From Geminocystis sp050753365 (lineage in GTDB: Bacteria > Cyanobacteriota > Cyanobacteriia > Cyanobacteriales > Cyanobacteriaceae): a DNA stretch of 64,000 nt. Positions 8,658-16,409 of the stretch are shown in pieces. The stretch covers positions 1 to 64,000 of the forward strand of contig NZ_JBLZFY010000011.1 of the NCBI RefSeq assembly GCF_050753365.1, in the 5' to 3' direction. Within the stretch, counting starts at the first letter, position 1. Each line of letters opens with the position of its first letter. The notes under the pieces are model-generated. The model was not told the origin of the DNA. It did no database searches and saw only the letters and a list, made by a program, of their open reading frames with translations. The position numbers and the translations under genes are program-made.

Positions 8658-9119
8658 TTAGGGCAACCAATTTTCATCTAAAATTTTCTCTAAAGGTTCG
8701 ATCGAACTTTCTGGAAAAGTCTCAAGGGGTAGTAAAGAATGTTGAGAAGCAATTTTTCGTCCATCTTGATAGCATATATCAAATCGAGTTTTTAAGTGAT
8801 TTTTAAGACTAGGACTATCTTCTAATAATCTTTTTATTTGCAGTCGAAAATTTAATATTTCTCTTTGCCAATGTCCTCTATTTCTTTCTTTTTCTGAATC
8901 CCAATATTGAAGAATTAGTAAATGTTCAATTAATCTCATTAAAAGACTTTCTAATTTTCTTTTATCTCTACGACTCAAATCTAAAACTTCCTCGATTAAA
9001 TTGTCTAAATCTAAATCATTAAAGTTTTTATTTTCTAACTTTTTTACCGTTTCTAATACCCAAAGATTATAGTCAAGATCATACAAATTTTTGGGTTGAG
9101 TTTTTAATTGAGTTACCAT
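8658..9119 (-). CDS. DUF29 family protein
   Basis: A 153-residue protein with the DUF29 pattern: YDLDYNLWVLETVKKL at the N-terminus, then DLDNLIEEVLDLSRRDKRKL, then LLMRLIEHLLILQYW and HWQREI. The family is common in cyanobacteria, often multi-copy, and has no settled function. The last 16 codons are duplicated as a decayed fragment at 11744-11801, on the far side of the two nuclease-like genes. Confidence 0.85.
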   Translation of the reverse strand: MVTQLKTQPKNLYDLDYNLWVLETVKKLENKNFNDLDLDNLIEEVLDLSRRDKRKLESLLMRLIEHLLILQYWDSEKERNRGHWQREILNFRLQIKRLLEDSPSLKNHLKTRFDICYQDGRKIASQHSLLPLETFPESSIEPLEKILDENWLP

Positions 9120-9189
9120 TTATTTATTCCCCTAATGAATATTTGATTTTAGGTAATAACTGCACAAAATTATCTCGTTATTTAAGTGT

Positions 9190-9762
9190 TTAAAAAACAA
9201 TTCTTTGATAAATTTGGGAAAAAGAAATAGAAAAATCTACACTAGCTAATTGAAGACGATTATTTTCCCCTTCTATGGCATTAAATAACCATTGTTGCTC
9301 AGTTTGCTTGATAAACTGTTCCACATAATAACTAGATTGAGAAATTAGGATATATTCCTGTAAACTGGGTAAAGAACGATAGGCTCTGAATTTTTCTGTT
9401 TTATCGTAGTTTTGAGTAGAATTAGATAAAACTTCAATAACTATCTTTGGATTCGTGACTATATAGCTATTTTCTGATTGATAAACTGGTTTACCTTCAA
9501 TAATCATTAAATCAGGATAAGTATAAAAACGATAATCAGGAATCCAGAGTTTCACATCATTAATATAGATATAATAATCTTGATCATTAATGGTTAAGGG
9601 AAAAGCCCGACAAAAATTGATCGCAATTTGATTGTGATTAGTTGTGCCTCCAGCCATGGGGATTATTTCTCCATCAAGATATTCATTTTTTGTGTCTGAT
9701 TTTTCCTCTAATTCCAGATATTTTTCAGGGGTATAGTATTTGAGTTGAAGTTGAGCAACCAT
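9190..9762 (-). CDS. Uma2 family PD-(D/E)XK protein
   Basis: A 190-residue Uma2 protein. It starts YTPEKYLELEEKSDTKNEYLDGEIIPMAGGT, the usual N-terminal pattern with KNEYLDGEI. The endonuclease-like core has DLMIIEGKPV and then PKIVIEVLSNSTQNYDKTEK, with E-V-L replacing the E-x-K lysine position. It ends with the strand SLQEYILISQSSYYVEQF. It differs strongly from the Uma2 gene at 6787-7263, so the two are not a recent duplication. Function unknown. Confidence 0.85.
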   Translation of the reverse strand: MVAQLQLKYYTPEKYLELEEKSDTKNEYLDGEIIPMAGGTTNHNQIAINFCRAFPLTINDQDYYIYINDVKLWIPDYRFYTYPDLMIIEGKPVYQSENSYIVTNPKIVIEVLSNSTQNYDKTEKFRAYRSLPSLQEYILISQSSYYVEQFIKQTEQQWLFNAIEGENNRLQLASVDFSISFSQIYQRIVF

Positions 9763-9828
9763 AAATTATCCGTTTTTATTGATAAAAAATTAGTGTAGGG
9801 CGGTGCCTCCCTACCATCTTAAAATAAA

Positions 9829-10707
9829 TTAAAGATTATCTAGCCAATTGGTGACATCATTAATTGAATTAAAATCAAATAAACTTTCTCCTAATAATTC
9901 CAATTGTTCCACAGATAAATCCTGCATTTGAAATTTAAGATTGTCGGCAACTTCCCCAAAACGTTTTTTGATTAAACGATTGACAAGGGTGATTGCTTCT
10001 GTTTTTTCTCCCTGTTGTAAGCCTAATTGTTCGCCTTGCACTAAACCTTCTTGTAAAATAGTTTGATACCAAGGAGATTCTCTTAATACTGTCATATCCC
10101 ACCTCATTATTTTTTGTACGATCGGTATTTCTAACACAAAAGATGCAAAGAATGATAACAAAGGTTCTAAATCTTGAAGTTGATCATTCTTTCTTAATTC
10201 TACTAAAGCATTGGTGACGATTGCCTCATTTCCGCCTCCTTTCAATATCGGCACGAAAGGCAATAAACTAGAAATATTTTGTTTAAAGACTAAATTTGCT
10301 TCTACCTCCCAAAGATTAATGACATGATAATTCTGATAGCTTCTAATGCCTTCAAATTCTGACTCGTAAAAATTGGGAATAACCTCTTGGGCGGAATTAG
10401 GTAAGATATTGATTAATACGGGATAAACAGGTAAGCTGTATTTTTCCTCTGCTAAAGCAGTATAAGCCCTTATTCTTAAAGGCATTGCTTTTTTATACTT
10501 TAACTGTAGTTCATTAAGTATGAGAAAAGTTCCTTTGTCGGGGCTAGTAACTTTTAGGAGTACATCGTTATCTCTACCTATCCACTGAAATTCAGAGGAG
10601 AGAATTTCTTGTACTTCTAAGGTTTGATTTTTAGTAATCCAACGCACCCAGTTATTCGGTGCAAGACTAATTAATCTTTTACTGCCTAAATCGGCTTTTT
10701 TTGCCAT
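9829..10707 (-). CDS. Rpn/PD-(D/E)XK nuclease-like protein, copy A
   Basis: A 292-residue protein of the cyanobacterial group related to Rpn-type putative nucleases. The N-terminal domain holds DVLLKVTSPDKGTFLILNELQLKYKK, where Asp, Glu and Gln-x-Lys fit a PD-(D/E)XK core. A linker EGLVQGEQLGLQQGEKTEA joins it to a helical C-terminal part (VNRLIKKRFGE.., ESLFDFNSINDVTNWLDNL) like DUF4351. It is almost identical to the next gene upstream, so the pair is a recent tandem duplication. Rpn proteins are linked to recombination and phage defence; that role is not shown for this group. Confidence 0.75.
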   Translation of the reverse strand: MAKKADLGSKRLISLAPNNWVRWITKNQTLEVQEILSSEFQWIGRDNDVLLKVTSPDKGTFLILNELQLKYKKAMPLRIRAYTALAEEKYSLPVYPVLINILPNSAQEVIPNFYESEFEGIRSYQNYHVINLWEVEANLVFKQNISSLLPFVPILKGGGNEAIVTNALVELRKNDQLQDLEPLLSFFASFVLEIPIVQKIMRWDMTVLRESPWYQTILQEGLVQGEQLGLQQGEKTEAITLVNRLIKKRFGEVADNLKFQMQDLSVEQLELLGESLFDFNSINDVTNWLDNL

Positions 10708-10736
10708 AATTAATTCTTCGTTAAATATTTTCGTTT

Positions 10737-11639
10737 TTAAAGATTCTCTAGCCAGTTATAGACATCATTAATTGAACTAAAATCAAATAAACTTTCGCTT
10801 AATAATTCTAATTGTTCCACTGATAAATCTTGCACTTGAAATGTAAGATTCTCGGCAACTTCCCCAAAACGCTTTTTGATTAAACGATTAACAAGGGTAA
10901 TTGCTTCTGTTTTTTCTCCCTGTTGTAAACCTTGCTGTAAACCTTGTTGTAAGCCTAATTGTTCGCCTTGCACTAAACCTTCTTGTAAAATAGTTTGATA
11001 CCAAGGAGATTCTCTTAATACTGTCATATCCCACCTCATTATTTTTTGTACGATCGGTATTTCTAACACAAAAGATGCAAAGAATGATAACAAAGGTTCT
11101 AAATCTTGAAGTTGATCATTCTTCCTTAATTCTACTAAAGCATTGGTGACGATTGCCTCATTTCCCCCACCTTTTAATATCGGTACAAAAGGCAATAAAC
11201 TAGCGATTTTTTGCTCAAATACTAAATCAGCATCTACCTCCCATAAATTTATGACATCATAGTTTTGATAGCTTCTAATGCCTTTAAATTCTGATTCGTA
11301 AAAATGCGGAATACTCTCATTTTGAGAATGGGGGAGAATGTTTATTAATACGGGATAAACAGGTAAGCTATATTTTTCCTCTGCTAAAGCAGTATAAGCT
11401 CTAATTCTTAAAGGCATTGCTTTTTTATACTTTAACTGTAGTTCGTTAAGTATGAGAAAAGTTCCTTTTTCGGGATTAGCAACTTTTAAGAGTACATCGT
11501 TATCTCTACCTATCCACTGAAATTCAGAGGAGAGAATTTCTTGTACTTCTAAGGTTTGATTTTTGGTAATCCAGCGTACCCAGTTATTAGGTGCGAGACT
11601 AATCAATCTTTTACTACCTAAATCGGCTTTTTTTACCAT
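10737..11639 (-). CDS. Rpn/PD-(D/E)XK nuclease-like protein, copy B
   Basis: A 300-residue paralogue of the gene at 9829-10707, 29 bases upstream of it and in the same direction. Most of the sequence is identical; differences cluster around residues 105-150 and at the C-terminus. This copy has two more LQQG units in the linker (LGLQQGLQQGLQQGEK), which explains the eight-residue length difference and looks like slippage in a 12-base repeat. The catalytic-type residues match copy A. Its 5' end borders the DUF29 remnant. Confidence 0.75.
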   Translation of the reverse strand: MVKKADLGSKRLISLAPNNWVRWITKNQTLEVQEILSSEFQWIGRDNDVLLKVANPEKGTFLILNELQLKYKKAMPLRIRAYTALAEEKYSLPVYPVLINILPHSQNESIPHFYESEFKGIRSYQNYDVINLWEVDADLVFEQKIASLLPFVPILKGGGNEAIVTNALVELRKNDQLQDLEPLLSFFASFVLEIPIVQKIMRWDMTVLRESPWYQTILQEGLVQGEQLGLQQGLQQGLQQGEKTEAITLVNRLIKKRFGEVAENLTFQVQDLSVEQLELLSESLFDFSSINDVYNWLENL

Positions 11640-11743
11640 TGTTTACAATTTACCCTTTCTCTGTTTATGGGGGAAAAATAATACTCTAATTTTACCAAAA
11701 AATTTAATAAGTAATACTCCAATAAAAATTTTCTGCTGATTAT

Positions 11744-11801
11744 TTAAGGCAACCAGTTTTCATCTAAAATTTTTTACAAGGGTTCGATCGAACTTTTGGG
11801 A
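11744..11801 (-). pseudogene. DUF29 3'-end remnant
   Basis: Read on the minus strand this stretch gives SSIEPL-stop-KILDENWLP-stop, matching the C-terminus of the intact DUF29 protein at 8658-9119 (SSIEPLEKILDENWLP) except that Glu became a stop. Bases match almost throughout, then similarity ends. It is a broken piece of a second DUF29 copy, most likely left by duplication of the block around the two nuclease-like genes. Confidence 0.8.
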
Positions 11802-11867
11802 TTGCACCCTTTGATTTAAAGATGATATAGTTATCTTAAAATATCAGTCAATTTTCTACATTATTCC

Positions 11868-12092
11868 ATGAGTGAATTTATTCTTGATTTGCGCGGTACA
11901 CCCTGCCCCATCAATTTTGTCCGCAGTAAGTTACAGTTAGAAAAGATGCCCTCTGGGGAGTGGTTAGAGATTTGGTTAGATGGTGGTGAACCCATCGAGC
12001 AAGTGCCTAATAGTCTTAGTTTAGAAGGTTATCGACTAGGTTCGATCGAAGATTTGGGAGGTTATTTTTCCTTATCGGTGGAGGCAAAATAA
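11868..12092 (+). CDS. TusA-like sulfurtransferase
   Basis: A 74-residue TusA/SirA-like protein. The family signature is LRGTPCPINFVRSKLQLEKM, with the Cys-Pro-x-x motif near residue 13 that carries a persulfide in TusA. The remaining beta-alpha-beta fold ends in GEWLEIWLDGGEPIEQVPNSL and GYFSLSVE. Family members relay sulfur for tRNA thiolation or cofactor synthesis. It sits 56 bases upstream of rsgA in the same direction, so the two probably share a transcript. Which sulfur pathway it serves is not shown. Confidence 0.85.
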   Translation: MSEFILDLRGTPCPINFVRSKLQLEKMPSGEWLEIWLDGGEPIEQVPNSLSLEGYRLGSIEDLGGYFSLSVEAK

Positions 12093-12148
12093 ATGAGTAA
12101 TAATCAGTTAATTCTAAATTCTCCATTACTTATGAATGATCAACTATT

Positions 12149-13177
12149 ATGAAGGGTACGGTAATTGCTGTTCAGGCGAATTTCTATCAGGTACGCCTCG
12201 ATTCCCAAGAGACGCTATTATGTACTCGCCCCACTCGTCTCAAAAAAATTGGTCAATCTGTATTAGTGGGCGATCGAGTTATCATTAAATCTAGCGAATT
12301 TGAACGGGGCGCGATCGATTCTGTCTTACCGAGAGAAACAGAGTTGAAAAGACCACCGATTGCCAACGCACAACAGATATTATTAGTATTTGCTTTAGAA
12401 GAGCCTACTTTGGATACAGTACAATTAAGTCGTTTTCTGGTAAAAGCCGAGTCCACAAATTTAAGGCTTGTATTGGGATTAAATAAAGTAGATCTTATCA
12501 CCCGTCAAGACAAGGAAACATGGCATCAAAGGCTCTTAAAATGGGGCTATGACCCCTATTTTTTCAGTGTCAATACTGGAGAAGGTATCGAATCCTTACA
12601 ACAAATTCTTGAGAACAAAATTACTATTTTAGCTGGTCCAAGTGGGGTAGGAAAATCTAGCCTCACATCGGTATTAATACCAGAGTTAGATATTCGCATC
12701 GGAGAAATTTCGGGAAAATTACAAAAAGGTCGTCATACCACCCGTCATGTAGAATTATTTGAACTTTTAGAAGGAGGCTTTATTGCCGATAGTCCGGGGT
12801 TTAATCAGCCGAATTTTGATTTTCTCCCCGAATCTTTAATTAACTATTTTCCTGAAGCAAGACAAAGATTAATCAATAATAGTTGTCGGTTTCATAATTG
12901 TATCCATAAAGACGAACCTGACTGCGTTGTAAAGGGAAATTGGGAACGTTATTTATACTATCTTAAATTTTTAGAGGAAACGATCGAGCATAATCAAAAA
13001 ATAGCCCATAGTAAAGATCAAGAATCCACCATCAAAACCAAATTTAAAGCAGATGGTAAAAAATATAGTGAGCCTAAATTGGAAACTAAAAAATATCGGC
13101 GAGTATCTCGTAAGGTAGTAAATCAAAAATTAGAAAATTTATCGATTAATTCTTCTGATGATGATACGGAAGATTGA
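12149..13177 (+). CDS. rsgA: ribosome small subunit-dependent GTPase A
   Basis: Circularly permuted GTPase that checks late 30S subunit maturation. The order is an N-terminal OB fold (about 1-70), then G4 NKVD at 113-116, the P-loop GPSGVGKS at 164-171, and G3 DSPGF at 215-219. A zinc knuckle follows (C247, C252, H254, C260). The C-terminal 60 residues are a lysine-rich, low-complexity extension ending in SSDDDTED. Length is close to family normal. It follows the tusA-like gene. Confidence 0.95.
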   Translation: MKGTVIAVQANFYQVRLDSQETLLCTRPTRLKKIGQSVLVGDRVIIKSSEFERGAIDSVLPRETELKRPPIANAQQILLVFALEEPTLDTVQLSRFLVKAESTNLRLVLGLNKVDLITRQDKETWHQRLLKWGYDPYFFSVNTGEGIESLQQILENKITILAGPSGVGKSSLTSVLIPELDIRIGEISGKLQKGRHTTRHVELFELLEGGFIADSPGFNQPNFDFLPESLINYFPEARQRLINNSCRFHNCIHKDEPDCVVKGNWERYLYYLKFLEETIEHNQKIAHSKDQESTIKTKFKADGKKYSEPKLETKKYRRVSRKVVNQKLENLSINSSDDDTED

Positions 13178-13290
13178 AGAATAACGGCACTTTTTTAGCA
13201 TAAAAAATACCTGTATTGCTTATAGATTATAGTTTTCAGTTATATAAAATTTTGAGAATAAAAATGCCTTGGTTTAAAAGGTGTTCTATG

Positions 13291-14082
13291 TCACTTAAGA
13301 GGCCACCATGACACTTTGTCTCTTGTCGAACTATAAACCTCTTTCAATTCTTCTGCATTGAGAATCTGAATAATATCGTCAGAGGTATCATTATCTTTGT
13401 CTAAGGCAATTAAGCCTTCTTTCTGCATTCCTTTTAATACTTGTTCAACGGTACGTTGATTGAGTTGACAGGCTTTGGCTATCACTTCTACAGATAAATC
13501 AAAGGTATAAATTCCCTTCGTATTGGGTTGATTTTGTAATTCTCTTTCCTGATAAATTAACCCTCTTAATAAAGAAGCAACCGCTTGAGGTGGATAACTA
13601 CTACAGTTTAATAAATGATAAGTAAACTTTTCTCGTAGTTCAAATAATTTAGCATACCTAACCCGAACAATCTCAAATCGATCGAATATTTTTGTGAAGG
13701 TATCTAAAGGAATTTTAGTTACATAGGTAGTTTTATAAGCCTCCACTAAACTAGGAAAACTTTTTGTAGCTAAACCATAACTAAAGGGTAAACTACGCAT
13801 CCCAAAACACCCTCCACCGTAGGTTATAGAGATAATTCGATCGAGGGGGTTACTACGGGCAATAATAGGTCCTCCTTCTAAAACTACATAAAGGCTATCT
13901 AAAGATTCATCAGGTAAAAAAGCCGTAAAAACTGGACGATTAGAAAATAATTTTTCCTTAGTGAGACTCTCGGAAGTAAAGAAACTGCTTAACTCCTCCT
14001 GATTTAACCCTTTAAATAAATAAGAATTTTCGATCAGGGAAGTCATAATGCTAATTTCACTAAGATTTTTCTTCTTTGCCAT
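13291..14082 (-). CDS. Crp/Fnr family transcription regulator
   Basis: About 263 residues: an N-terminal cyclic-nucleotide-binding-type beta barrel (SLIENSYLFKGLNQEEL through SLYVVLEGG), a long dimer helix, and a C-terminal winged helix-turn-helix (VEVIAKACQLNQRTVEQVLKGMQKEGLI). It is not NtcA, whose DNA-recognition helix differs. Its ligand and targets are unknown. The frame extends to an ATG at 14148, but the extra 22 residues look like read-through of the AT-rich upstream region; the ATG at 14082 (MAKKKNLSE) is a better start. Confidence 0.8.
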   Translation of the reverse strand: MAKKKNLSEISIMTSLIENSYLFKGLNQEELSSFFTSESLTKEKLFSNRPVFTAFLPDESLDSLYVVLEGGPIIARSNPLDRIISITYGGGCFGMRSLPFSYGLATKSFPSLVEAYKTTYVTKIPLDTFTKIFDRFEIVRVRYAKLFELREKFTYHLLNCSSYPPQAVASLLRGLIYQERELQNQPNTKGIYTFDLSVEVIAKACQLNQRTVEQVLKGMQKEGLIALDKDNDTSDDIIQILNAEELKEVYSSTRDKVSWWPLK

Positions 14083-14234
14083 TATCAGGATAAATTGATT
14101 AATTTTCTTTCTGAACAATATTTTCCCATAGTTATTGAGATATTGCAATTTTCTCTAGGAGTTGTAATCTAACAATTAACGATATTTCCTGATTTTTAGT
14201 TTTTAATTCTTAATTCTTAATTCCTCATTCCTCA

Positions 14235-14336
14235 TTAATCATTACTATTGCCTGTAACTTTTTTTCGTTTTTCCACCATCATTAATAAAATATAAATAAC
14301 TAATAAATATAGTAAAACCAGTAAAGGAATTAACAT
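14235..14336 (-). CDS. 33-residue single-membrane-span microprotein
   Basis: The frame is open from 14417, but the ATG at 14336 is preceded on the minus strand by GGAGGG nine bases upstream, a strong ribosome binding site in a region where such sites are rare. This gives MLIPLLVLLYLLVIYILL then MMVEKRKKVTGNSND: one hydrophobic helix followed by a basic, soluble tail. Size and topology resemble small thylakoid subunits, but I do not recognise it as any named Psb or Pet protein. Confidence 0.5.
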   Translation of the reverse strand: MLIPLLVLLYLLVIYILLMMVEKRKKVTGNSND

Positions 14337-14417
14337 CACCAGAAACCCTCCATTAAAAAATATTTTATAATTAAAAATAGTTCGATCGTCAAAGACGACG
14401 CTGCACGATCGAGGCAA

Positions 14418-15290
14418 AGCTAAAAAAGATGATTATATGACTATAAAAACAAAAAAATAATCATAATTTTTCTCATCATTACCCTTAGATAAAAAAGGTT
14501 AAATAACCTCAAATTATCGAAAAACCTAAAATTTTACTGTAAAAAGGAAATATTCTTAAAAAGAATCATCTAATATCTATCCTTTATCTAATATTTTGGT
14601 CAACTACCTAATTTATGAAGGTAATTATCATCAATTTAACAACATTTTTTACGAGAAAATTCAACCACAAAATCAATATATTTTATCTCAAATATTAGAC
14701 TAATGAGCAAAACTACGATACAATATGATTCAAAATTATAATGGTTAATCTGTTGATAAACTATGATAAATTAATCCGACCAAAATTCTTTTGGTGATGA
14801 TCTAAATATACTTATTTACAGTGCCAGAGAAAATACATTTTCTTTACTGACAAGTCTTGAAAAAATGTAAAATCCTCTTTATTTTATTCCTAAGAATCCA
14901 TCGCCGAAAGTTTATAATCTAAAAACTATCGACTATATTTCACTTAGTAGCTTTAAGTATATGAAATTTTCTGTTTTCAAATCCAAAAATTATCTTTTAG
15001 CAACTGATAACAGAATATGTGAGAAAACATAATTACTCTGATTTTTGTTCGTTCTATCAGAAATTGCTACCCACATTTCTAAGATAACATACATTGACAG
15101 TAAATTAGAAAAATTTTTATTTTTTTTCTGACTCATAAACCTTGAGAACTAAGCATTTGTACCGTACCATCAAGATAATTCGGCAAAAAAAACTTTGAAG
15201 AGGATCTCAGGAAGGGAATCCATAGCTTAAAATAATAATAAGATATATGAACTTTCGTAAACTATTTTTATAAAAAATCACTACTTATCA
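14418..15290. other. 870-base AT-rich non-coding stretch
   Basis: No convincing coding sequence on either strand; the longest ATG-started frames I checked are 12 and 23 codons. There is a small palindrome GGTTAAATAACC near 14488 and no tandem repeats. The region separates the minus-strand regulator and microprotein genes from plus-strand sds, so it must carry both promoters. It is unusually long for this window and could hold a small RNA, but I see no specific signal. Confidence 0.5.
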
Positions 15291-16262
15291 ATGACAACTG
15301 CAACCTCTATATTTGACCCCGTAGAAAATGATTTATCTATACTCATAGATAATCTCACTAGTTTAGTACAGGCACAACATCCCATTTTAGGGGCGGCGGC
15401 GGAACATTTATTTAGTGCCGGAGGCAAAAGAATTAGACCGGCGATCGTGCTATTATTATCCCGTGCTACCATGAAGGGATTGGATATTACATCTCGTCAT
15501 AGACGATTAGCAGAAATAACGGAAATGATCCATACCGCTAGTTTAGTGCATGATGATGTAGTGGACGATGCAGAATTAAGAAGACAAGTACCCACCGTTA
15601 ACACGTTATTCGGCAATCGCATCGCTGTTTTAGCAGGAGACTTTCTTTTTGCTCAGTCGTCATGGTATTTAGCAAATTTGGATAATCTACAAGTAGTTAA
15701 ACTATTGTCTGAGGTGATTAGGGATTTTGCGGAGGGTGAAATTCAACAGGGTTTAAGTTGTTTTGATACAGATGTTACTTTAGAAAAATATTTACAGAAA
15801 AGTTATTTTAAAACTGCTTCTTTAATTGCCAATAGTGGTAAAGCCTCCGTGATTTTGAGTGACGCAGGAGAAGATGTTGCTAATAAAATTTATAGTTATG
15901 GGCGTAACTTGGGGTTAGCTTTTCAGATTGTGGATGACATCCTCGATTTTACAACTTCCACCGAAGTGTTAGGAAAACCTGCGGGTTCGGATTTAGCCAG
16001 TGGTAATTTAACTGCACCTGTATTATTTGCTATGGAGGAGAAACCTTCCTTAAAAATTTTGATAGAGAGAGAATTTAGTGAGGAGGGAGATTTACAACAG
16101 GCTTTAGATTTGGTTCATAATAGTAATGGTATCGAAAAAGCAAGGGCTTTGGCTTATCAACATAGTCAATTAGCTTTAGAAGATTTGCAATGTTTACCGA
16201 AATCTCCTTCTCAGGAATCTTTAATGGATTTAACCGATTATGTGTTGAGTCGCATTAAGTGA
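15291..16262 (+). CDS. sds: solanesyl diphosphate synthase (long-chain prenyltransferase)
   Basis: A 323-residue trans-isoprenyl diphosphate synthase. It extends allylic diphosphates with isopentenyl diphosphate; in cyanobacteria the solanesyl product becomes the plastoquinone side chain. First Asp-rich motif DDVVD at 88-92, followed by the AELRR loop; second motif DDILD at about 216-220. GGKRIRP near residue 45 binds the homoallylic substrate. The residues before the first motif are small (ALA/SER type), fitting a long product. Chain length is inferred from family and organism. Confidence 0.9.
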   Translation: MTTATSIFDPVENDLSILIDNLTSLVQAQHPILGAAAEHLFSAGGKRIRPAIVLLLSRATMKGLDITSRHRRLAEITEMIHTASLVHDDVVDDAELRRQVPTVNTLFGNRIAVLAGDFLFAQSSWYLANLDNLQVVKLLSEVIRDFAEGEIQQGLSCFDTDVTLEKYLQKSYFKTASLIANSGKASVILSDAGEDVANKIYSYGRNLGLAFQIVDDILDFTTSTEVLGKPAGSDLASGNLTAPVLFAMEEKPSLKILIEREFSEEGDLQQALDLVHNSNGIEKARALAYQHSQLALEDLQCLPKSPSQESLMDLTDYVLSRIK

Positions 16263-16344
16263 AGTCAGCAATTTAGAATTTAGAATCGACAAAAAGCATT
16301 TTCAAAATGTGAAGAAAATTTTGATTTTGTGTTTTATCACTCAT

Positions 16345-16379
16345 TAAAAAACCCCTACCTGAATTAACAAGTAGAGGTT
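16345..16379 (-). terminator. Rho-independent terminator of the porin gene
   Basis: On the minus strand AACCTCTAC pairs with GTAGGGGTT (one G-U) around a 12-base loop, and the stem runs into a T tract. It lies about 30 bases past the porin stop codon. On the plus strand no T tract follows, so it serves the porin only. Confidence 0.75.
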
Positions 16380-16409
16380 CAAGCATTAGATGAAACTAAT
16401 TAATTTAGA

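Noticed and set aside
14235..14336. Assignment of the microprotein as PsbM, PsbT, PsbX or PetN
   Set aside because: Size and topology fit but the sequence does not match any of them.
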